The notes under the pieces: generated by a model | What the model saw: the letters and a program-made list of their open reading frames with translations, nothing else | Told to the model about the DNA's origin: nothing | Database searches by the model: none | Position numbers and translations under genes: made by a program | NCBI GenBank assembly: GCA_019454045.1 | Contig: SKCR01001848.1 | Span: forward strand, 1-64,000 | Direction: 5' to 3' | DNA length: 64,000 bases | DNA from: Zanthoxylum bungeanum | Taxonomy: Eukaryota; Streptophyta; Magnoliopsida; Sapindales; Rutaceae | Part shown: piece after piece, positions 56,555 through 64,000 of the stretch | Position numbering within the stretch: the first letter of the stretch is position 1 | Layout of the letters: each line of letters opens with the position of its first letter

Positions 56555-57585
56555 AATAGTTGACTAGTATCTTATTTTTATTGCATTATTTTTAGTCAAA
56601 AATTTTCAAAAAATTTACAAAAATTTTAAAAAAAAAAAAGTTTTGTTTTTTGTGGTTTTAACTTGATTAATCAGGTGATATTGGTATGAGATAACTGTGT
56701 AAGGAATTTCCACTCCTGAGATGTATCTCAACCTATTTCGGAACAAGTTAATTTTTGTTTATTTCATTTTGAATAACTTAATTTGTGAATTCTCCATAAA
56801 ACTGACTAAAATGGCTCTTCATATGCTCAGTTGACATGTATTATCAACATACATGGTAACATACGGACATTAGTTATAATTGACGAGTTTGTAATATTCA
56901 GTGCTCTAGTTTAATTGGAGGAAGCATCTAAAAAAGCGATGGGATAGAAAAAATAAAAATAATAAAAACATTTGAGATCTGAGTTATTAAGTACGTAGGG
57001 GTGTCTTAACACCTCGTGCCCTAAAGCCAACTGGTTTGGGAGTCACTCACCCAAAGCTCACTACATGGATGGATGATATTGTATATAAATAAAAAAAATC
57101 AGAAAAAAAATTCCATTGTTAAAAAAGGTTTGAATTTTGATATAACTTCAGGAAAAAAATATTGCTCTCTTTTCAACTACACTTGTGAATATTGTGGGCA
57201 CAATGAGCTGATAACTTATTTGGTGTGTATATGAAGAATGGTAAAAATAATCGGAGAATTTACTTATTCGGTAATTTAGAAAGAAAGAAAACAACTATTA
57301 ACTTGGATAAGAAGTTTCACCTGTTTAGTCACTAACTTGTTTATTCTCTTTTCTCTTGTCTTTTTGATTTTGTGTGCATTAGTTTTAAATTGACGTTTGT
57401 AGGTATCGTTGATGTAAGCCCTCACGAGACTACAACTCGTCCACTAGGGACACCTAAGGGTTTAAAGGCTTGTTGCATACGCTAAATGCAACCGTGATCC
57501 CTACGAAAGTGGCTTAGTTTAATTTTATTTTAAAGATGTTTATGTTATTTTATTTTGTTGCTTCGCTCGAGGACTAGCAAAATGT
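56555..57585 (+). other. Conserved 3' non-coding region of large Athila element
   Basis: It is co-linear with 13791-15015: GGAATTTCCACTCCTGAGA, GGAACAAGTTAATTTTTG, GTGCCCTAAAGCCAACTGG, TCGGAGAATTTACTTATTCG, CTAGGGACACCTAAGGG and hairpin GTTGCAT/ATGCAAC at 57472-57492. No ORF. Its preservation in a non-autonomous relative suggests a cis role in packaging, plus-strand priming or RNA processing. Confidence 0.6.
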
Positions 57586-57599
57586 TAGGTTTGGGGGTG
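57586..57599 (+). other. Polypurine tract of large Athila element
   Basis: TAGGTTTGGGGGTG ends against the LTR start TGATGGGTGG. It is identical in its core to 15016-15029. Confidence 0.8.
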
Positions 57600-59440
57600 T
57601 GATGGGTGGTAAATAGATCACTATTTCTCACTCCTTTTACTTAATATTTTGTATAGTTTCTTGAGTTTTGTGAATATTTTGATGTGTTTTGTGTATTTTT
57701 TAGATAAATAAAGTTTCAGTCTCTGGAATCAAATCAGGGCCAAAATAGTGAAAAATGAAAAATTGTCATTTGCACGTCATGACCGCTAACGTGTGCCGGA
57801 CATGTGTCACTATCACATGCTGCCGACAATCATCGTCATCGCTAATGTGCGCCTACCACGTGTCATTATCACAGCAAATCATGCTAACATACGTCGTGCC
57901 ATGTGCACCATCGCATGCTGCCGACAATCGACATCGTCACGTCATTGCCACATCAGCACAATAATTCAGTTAATCATTCAGCCCTGCCACGTGTAACAAT
58001 CTCCGCAAAAGCCATGCCACATGGCACAAATCAAAGGCGCGTCGTGACGCGTAAAGTGATGCGCGTCACAACGCGAAAGGACCATGGACGCCTATAAATT
58101 CAGCTCGATTTCAGAATTCAATTCATACTTTCTTCTATGTATTCCTTAATAATACTAAGAAAAATGTATCTTGTTTGTTTATTTACAGCTTTCAGTAATT
58201 AATTTTCGCATTTGCACTTTCTTTTCTTTACTTTTCAGTCTTTACTTTCTGCAATTTACTTTTATGCAATAGTACTTTCATTTCCTTACTTTTCAGTCTT
58301 TATTTTTCAGTAATGAGGAGGTAACTCCCCCTTGCTGGGGTAAAAGATAAATATTTTATTACTAATATTTCGATTAATCTCCCTTAATTATAATATATAA
58401 ACTATTTAAAACCTAACTTAATGAGGATACCACCTTATGGTCGGTTGGACTTAATGAAATTGGTTTTAACCTGACTAAACTGGATATTGCCTTATAGTCG
58501 GTTGGAATTAATTATAAATTTGACTTAATCAGGTTACCGCCTATATGGCTGGTTGGTAATATCACGCAAAGTTAATATATTATAATAAGGGAGATATCTA
58601 AAAAAAGTAGTAATAAAAGTGGAACCTCTAACCCCCATCATTTTCTTTTATTGTACTTTTACATTTTTAATTTCCAGCATTACTTTTCAGCATTTACTTT
58701 TTCAGCATTTACTTTTCAGCTTTACTTTTCCGCATTTACTTTCCAGCATTTACTTTATGTCTTTTATTTTATTTAAGCTTTTCTTAACCTTAGATATGTG
58801 TCGTAACTAAGTCCATTATCTGTGGTTGTGATGAATTCTAATATCACCGGTTTATAAGGGGTTATTTTACAGTTTGGGTAATATAAAGATTTATTTGTTG
58901 AGTCTTAAGCTTAATGCTTCTTGTTAACTGGCCATTAATAAGATTGATTTGGTAAACTTAAAATGAACTTGGAAAATGGATTAAACCCTAGACTCAAAAT
59001 CCCACGATCTTCCTTGAGGATAGATAACTCTTTAATAGATTTCCTTACAGAATAAGAATATACCTGTCGGGGGCGGGGGTAGTCATAATTGGAACTTAAT
59101 CTTAATGAATTCAGGTAACTTGGTTGACATAGGAATATGATTAATTAAGTTACACTGAGTATTTATATCTGACTATCGGAAGAGGCTTTTGCATAATTTC
59201 GTGTTCCAGGTTAATAAACCGATATATTACACAAACGTAAAATAACCATTTCATCTTTAAAAAGAAATTGGAAGGATTCATAACCCTGGATAGTTTCTTA
59301 ATATTAAATTTCACTTAATTTAATTTCGAGCCATTTGTTTTACTTGTTTTAATTTAAAGTCACCATTCCAATCAAAAAATCAATTCATTAGATACTTGTA
59401 AAGATTTAGCTTCATAAATTAATAGTTTGGGTATTAAGTC
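57600..59440 (+). repeat. Second LTR of large Athila element, 3' end deleted
   Basis: It is co-linear with 47467-49345, including TATAAAT at 58093-58099. It stops at GTATTAAGTC and joins directly to TTGTGTTTCAGGTTCTCAG, which lies in the leader/gag start of the first unit. The missing interval corresponds to 49346-49529 (184 bases) and removes the LTR end and primer site. The junction shows a 2-base overlap (TC). Confidence 0.85.
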
Positions 59441-59660
59441 TTGTGTTTCAGGTTCTCAGACACTACATTAGACGAACCATAAGCTTTGAAATTCGTCCGC
59501 TAGACCCAGAAATTGAAGGAACCATCAGACAGATGAGAATGGAAAGGCGAGAAGGCCAAGAAGCAATCATCAACATGGAACCTGAACCTTTGGAAGTTGC
59601 ACCACCAATTCCCATTCGAGACAGAATTATTCCGGTGGTTGACGGCTTCATCGGATTCTC
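59441..59660 (+). pseudogene. Second Athila gag 5' fragment
   Basis: It reads HYIRRTISFEIRPLDPEIEG, RQMRMERREGQEAIINMEPE, then PLEVAPPIPIRDRIIPVVDG. It matches gag at 49556-49745 but without the two stops seen there. It ends in unrelated sequence at about 59655-59660. It follows an LTR, so the locus reads LTR-gag-pol-LTR-gag: a tandem arrangement or a second copy. Confidence 0.8.
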
Positions 59661-60664
59661 GAAGAATTTTCCGATAATCATCTCATGACGGTATATGTTT
59701 CCAGTCATAATTTATATTATGTGACACTCGTCCCACAATGTGTCATTAGTCAGAATTCTCGGTCATTACAGAGAGAAAAATAGAAGAAATAAGAAGAAAA
59801 ACTAAAGAAAGCTTAAATTTTTATAAGTATTTCCATCTTTCTATTAGAAGGAAATTTGTTCCTTATGTTCTTTGCTACAACACAAATCATTCTAAGTTTT
59901 TCTACTCTTTATTGTTTTTGTTTTTAATGGTTGGAAGCATGGATGATGGATGTATGCATGTATGATAATAAAGAAATCTTCTAAGGAGTTAGTAAGAATT
60001 CTTTTGGTCATTTGATGATCTTGTTGCCATTCTAGAGTTGTTAGGCCACTCATTGATGACATAGAAATATTCTAAAGTTATTTCAAAGTGGTGAGACTTG
60101 TTTGGTGTGGTATAGACTTGATTAAAGTAAGGGATTTGTTTAATTTTGTGTAATTTATTCAATTTGATGAATTTGTAAGATTACAGTTTATACCCTTTCC
60201 AATTTGAGGCTTTTCATATATGTGTTGTGTAATGATGTATATATGATGTATGTTAAATTTGGTGTTGATTGGATTTCATCTAAACCTGTTTTGAACAACT
60301 TTGGACCAAAATGCACAAATTGGGAACTTCTTAGCCTTCTGTGTAATTTTGGATTTTAGTGGGAATTTTGTTGCAATTTGTGTTATGATGTGTAAGATAT
60401 TTTAAATCATTTTGGTAATGATTTAGAATCACTTAAAATTGTATTTGACAATTTTAGGACTAAAATGATCAAAATGAAAAGTATTACGGGCTTCTCGGTA
60501 ATTACAGGAAAATATGATTTTTGGGTAAAAATTCAGATTTTAAGTATTGATTAATTAAAATAAATAATTTTATTTTAATTGTCCAAGAAAAAATTTTGAA
60601 ATTGTCCAATAAATAATTTTAATTGTCCGCTGCGTTACCTGGTAATACCCCTTAAAACCCTACA
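59661..60664 (+). repeat. C1-type LTR, 3' part
   Basis: It is parallel to 1330-2136: AATCATTTTGGTAATGATTT, GACTAAAATGATCAAAATG, TTTTAATTGTCCGCTGCG, then ATACCCCTTAAAACCCTACA. No gene was seen. Confidence 0.6.
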
Positions 60665-61671
60665 CCATGAGTCTTGGAGACTCGTATAGACATGTAGGTG
60701 TTTATAGCGGATAAACACTGAACGACTCACCGAAGATTCTTAATAGATGTTACACCAACGTCGATAAGAATCTTCTCGGGTTGAGTAGCATAGTGATTCT
60801 TTGACTTGAGATACCACTGTGGATATATGAGATATCCTCTACACTTTGATGGCAGTCACATCACCGACCTATTTAGGTCAGACCTCCGCCTGTCTGTTAG
60901 GTGTGGACTAATCCTCAGGATATCATGCGTGTATCAAGAAATGATATGTCAGCTCTGTGTAGATAGCATAGGTATTTAATATGGAATTAGTAATGTGTTA
61001 AGTGTTATTAAGAGATTGCTAATGGAAACGTCGACGTGGTTATTAAGAGATTGCTAATGGAAACGTCGACGTGATTATATCTATAGATATTTGACATTTG
61101 TATCTATATATGTGGAATAATCTGGATACCTGTGACGGATGGATTATACGTATGCAATGACCTCGACCAGTATGGTTCAGTGAGTTTATCTGTGTTCGTC
61201 ATAGTTTACGCGTGGGTGGATTATGGACACAAAATTAGATTTCGTGACGGATATGCCTGAACCTAGAAAGTCTCACTAATGAAATATATTCATAGAGCAC
61301 TAGGGCAATTTTTATAAATCGTTTAATGGTTAAAGGAAAGATACTTGGAAATGAACCTTTTGGTCATTTCCTAAATAATGTGTATTTGTATTTAATGTAT
61401 GATTTTATTAAATACACATTAATTAAATGTCAAATTGTGATATTTAACATATATCATTAATATATGTATTTGAGATATTTAAAGTAAATATAATACATAT
61501 ATTTGAGATATTTGTATTTAATTAATTTTTTAATTTTTTAATTATTAAATTATTAAAGTAATTAAAATATAAATTTGCTCATTATGTTCTTGGCTACAAC
61601 ACGGTTTGTTCTTAAGTTTTTCTACCCTTTCTTTTTTGTGTTTTTGATGGTTGGAAGCATGGATGATGGGT
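60665..61671 (+). repeat. C1-type LTR, middle part
   Basis: It begins inside the LTR at GAGTCTTGGAGACTCGTATA and continues through the usual landmarks to TTGGTTGGAAGCATGGATGATGGG-like text, where a B LTR interrupts it. It contains an immediate 37-bp-scale tandem repeat (TTATTAAGAGATTGCTAATG then GAAACGTCGACGTG, twice, at 61010-61078). Confidence 0.65.
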
Positions 61672-64000
61672 TGTAACACCCCCAATCTGGAGATGTTACC
61701 GGCAGGGAATAGGCCGTCCTATCCCCTAAAGCCTCTGACTATTTGACAATTGATCATCTCATTTCATATATAAACTCATGAACAAGACCAATGCCCAACT
61801 CGCCATCATACATAACACTCCTCATACTAAGTACTCAATTTACTACACATTATAACTTTGAACACTTATGATGCATTACATATATATTATTCACTATATA
61901 ACAAATATGATACACGATATTTCCTGACTCTCACTGAAATGGATTTTGTTTCTGACTTGACCTGGTGGATCTAATACCCTAGTGACTGCCATCAGTATCC
62001 ATCCCCTCGAACTCGCCCTCCGGGTAAGCCTGCAAAACAAAGAATCTGGAAGTGGGGGGTTAGATCGTTTGAACGACCTGGTGAGTGGATACTAAAAATA
62101 ACAAAACCATAGGCAAAAAAATCTAAAACATATCCGTAAATGATTTTTCATGCATGCATCATCAAAAACATATCAAGCGCTCAACGCCCAAGTTGAGCGC
62201 ATAGAGTGAGCGAGGAACGAACGATCCCATGTCGAAAAGGTAGCGGGTCATACCGTTTCAGATGGATGAGACCCTAACGATCGCCCCGGCGAAAACATAT
62301 GATGAGTCGTAAAAATATAAAAACATGCAATGAGCGTCGGGGTGGAAACATAACAATGATCGATCATCTCAGCGGAAACATATAGATAGCTCGAAAATCA
62401 TAAAAGCAATAAACAAATCCTGAGAATGAAGCATAAGAACATCATGCATATTCTTCATCAATTTAAAACCTTAAAACTTGAAAATAAATTTAAAACATAA
62501 ATCAAGAAAACATAAAACAAAACATCCACTCACTGATTTTCGGATCTGGCTGGTATTCCTTTGCTTCATCGAAGAATGTGATGTCTCTGCGATGATCTAT
62601 AGTTGATAACTTAATTAGAATACGAATCATGGAATGTACTTCACAAAAATTCACTGTAATTAATTGGGACGGAATCTAGGGCTTAAATTTTAATAGAAAG
62701 AACCTTAATATGTCTAGTTTATGTTGATTTTATACGGATCTCAATTTTAATTTTGGAAACATAAGCTCTAGGCTGAATTTCAGGGGTGATCATAAAAAAA
62801 CTGGGTATATTCGCAGCAAGTCACCCAACTTCAAAAATTCGGTTTGGCTTCATGATAAGTCCAAAAATTCTAATTTTTGGATATATTTCCCTTATGTATC
62901 TAATTTATCCAGAATTTTACGGATCTTGATTCCGACTTCAGAAACGCAAGTTATAAGCTAAAGTTCAGGGGCTGACTAACTAGAAACTAGCACAGGGGCA
63001 GCAAGTTACCCAACTTCATAAATTCGGTCAGGTCTCATCTTAAGTCCAAAAATTCTACATTTTGGATATGTTATTCTATATATCTCTATTTGACTCATAA
63101 ATTTACGGTCCATCATTTGGACATCAAAATCTCAAGTTACAGCCTGTTATTTATGACTTGTCTAGAATATAACTTTGTTAAATATTACTGCCCAACATAC
63201 TAATTTCACTACTCTCTTAATTTAATTTAATTTAATTAGGCCACTACCACCAGATTTCAGCATATAAAATACATGAAAAATCCTCTTATCTTCAATTTCT
63301 ATATTCAAGAATCAACCTCAATCCCCAACCTCTTATATACTATTAGATCAAAGCATGCATACTAGAGTCTTAAAAGTTTCAGCACTAAATCAAATTCTTC
63401 TCATAATACATATCCTTCCTACCACACTTCATCATTAATTTCCATCAAAGTAATAACAACTCATTCTCCAAGAAAATAATGACACATCCGGCCCTTTTTT
63501 TTACATGCAATGCACAATTCCTTTATTATATTATCATGAAATGCACAATCATGCATGCTAGCAACTTAATCAAAGCTAATTAAGCAATTCCAAATCCTAG
63601 GGTTCATAAGATGCGAATTTGGGGCTTCTAAAATTCAAGTTCAAAATTGAAACTAGAATATGGGAAGATGATAGAGAGTTTACTTGCATGAAGGGAGCTT
63701 GAACTCATCAACATTTCCTTCACCACTTGGCATGAGGAAGAAGAAATTTTTGAGGTTATTTTTTTTGGAGTCAAAATCATGACTTGAGGGAGAAGAGAAG
63801 ATATGAATAGTCCTTGGTATTTATAGTGTTTAGGAGAGATTTTTTTTTTTAAATGAATGGTCTAGAACTTGCCACATCACTCATTTCTAGTAAATTCCCG
63901 AATTTACTGTAGCTGCTGCTGAAAACTCGATTTGTGACCTTCTTCGGTTTCTAATTTAGAAAAATATTCAACATGAAAGTTGTAGGTCTCATTCTTATCT
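61672..64000 (-). repeat. B-family (Tekay-like) LTR, reverse orientation, runs off the window
   Basis: Starting TGTAACACCCCC, it is the reverse complement of a B LTR 3' end: the minus strand reads CCTGCCGGTAACATC, then GGGGGTGTTACA. Further in, the minus strand has GTTTTGCAGGC and a TATCCACTCACC region, matching GTTTTGCAGG and the ACTCACACC stretch of the LTR at 17905. It contains a perfect stem GCGCTCAAC/GTTGAGCGC (62177-62200). No ORF of note. It is a different subfamily from the two B LTRs upstream. The left end of the LTR (its 5' end) is outside the window. Confidence 0.75.
62177..62200. repeat. Perfect hairpin in reverse B LTR
   Basis: GCGCTCAAC and GTTGAGCGC, nine paired bases around GCCCAA. 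It lies in a C/G-richer segment (62170-62400), similar in composition to the stem-loop region at 20650-20830 of the forward B LTR. Confidence 0.6.

Larger units (their letters stand above)
47467..59440 (+). mobile_element. Large Athila element with captured LOG domain
   Basis: LTRs are 47467-49423 and 57600-59440 (the second lacks its last ~80 bases). It has a tRNA-Asp primer site (49430-49447), decayed gag-protease-RT-RNase H-integrase (49556-54828), a post-pol region with two non-retroviral ORFs (54962-56363), a ~1.1-kb conserved 3' non-coding part and a polypurine tract at 57586-57599. Relative to the second LTR (TGATGGGTGGTAAATAG), the 5' LTR starts TGATAAATAG, lacking seven bases. No target duplication can be read because the right end is deleted. 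The element is older than the one at 8608, judging by LTR divergence and coding decay. Confidence 0.85.

Noticed and set aside
59431..59460. LTR-to-gag junction read as a spliced, retrotransposed RNA
   Set aside because: The left side has no GT donor (AAGTC/ATC in the intact copy), and the break lies upstream of the acceptor AG rather than at it. A deletion with 2-base overlap fits better.

Overview
The window is plant nuclear DNA, from a flowering plant and most likely a dicot. It is made almost entirely of nested LTR retrotransposons. The evidence is tRNA-Asp and tRNA-iMet primer-binding sites, Athila-type gag and pol, Ty1/copia gag-pol remnants, Tekay-like TGTAA...TTACA LTRs, and AT-rich spacers. 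I found no ordinary single-copy host gene, rRNA or tRNA. I name four families for this report: Athila (Ty3/gypsy, tRNA-Asp primed); B (Tekay-like LTRs of 3.3-4.5 kb); C1 (a copia LTR of about 2.5 kb starting TGTTAGGGTTGG); and Copia-1/Copia-2 (LTRs of 1.8-2.05 kb, tRNA-iMet primed).

Layout. 1-5616: pieces of an Athila LTR, C1 LTRs and a B LTR, with an unassigned AT-rich stretch at 2137-3882. 5617-17515: a B solo LTR (target duplication GATAA) split by a young non-autonomous Athila-type element at 8608-17161 (GTGTC). 17534-43969: one reverse-oriented C1 LTR split by a second B solo LTR (17905-22361, GGTAA), Copia-1 (23687-33263, ATCCC) and Copia-2 (33721-43594, TACAC). 43970-47466: remains of C1 and another copia RT/RNase H pseudogene. 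47467-59660: a larger Athila element with decayed gag, protease, RT, RNase H and integrase, followed by a truncated second LTR-gag unit. 59661-64000: C1 LTR pieces, then a reverse-oriented B LTR running off the window.

The most notable content is in the large Athila element. Between integrase and the 3' end (54962-56363), where other Athila elements carry an env-like ORF, it holds an unidentified ORF and then an almost intact, intronless LONELY GUY (LOG) domain. LOG proteins are cytokinin riboside 5'-monophosphate phosphoribohydrolases. The signature PGGLGTMEE is present and only one in-frame stop is seen. The small Athila element at 8608 has the same flanking conserved blocks, but its slot holds different, compositionally odd sequence. 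The slot therefore looks like a cargo site.

Other structural signals: an array of 16 ACGT cores in the small Athila LTR; CG-rich NruI-core palindromes; ladders of short hairpins with TGG loops in the Copia LTRs; a covarying hairpin before an internal polypurine tract in both Athila elements; and three stem-loops with different stems around a shared core in a B LTR. All similarity statements are by eye. No database search or alignment program was run.
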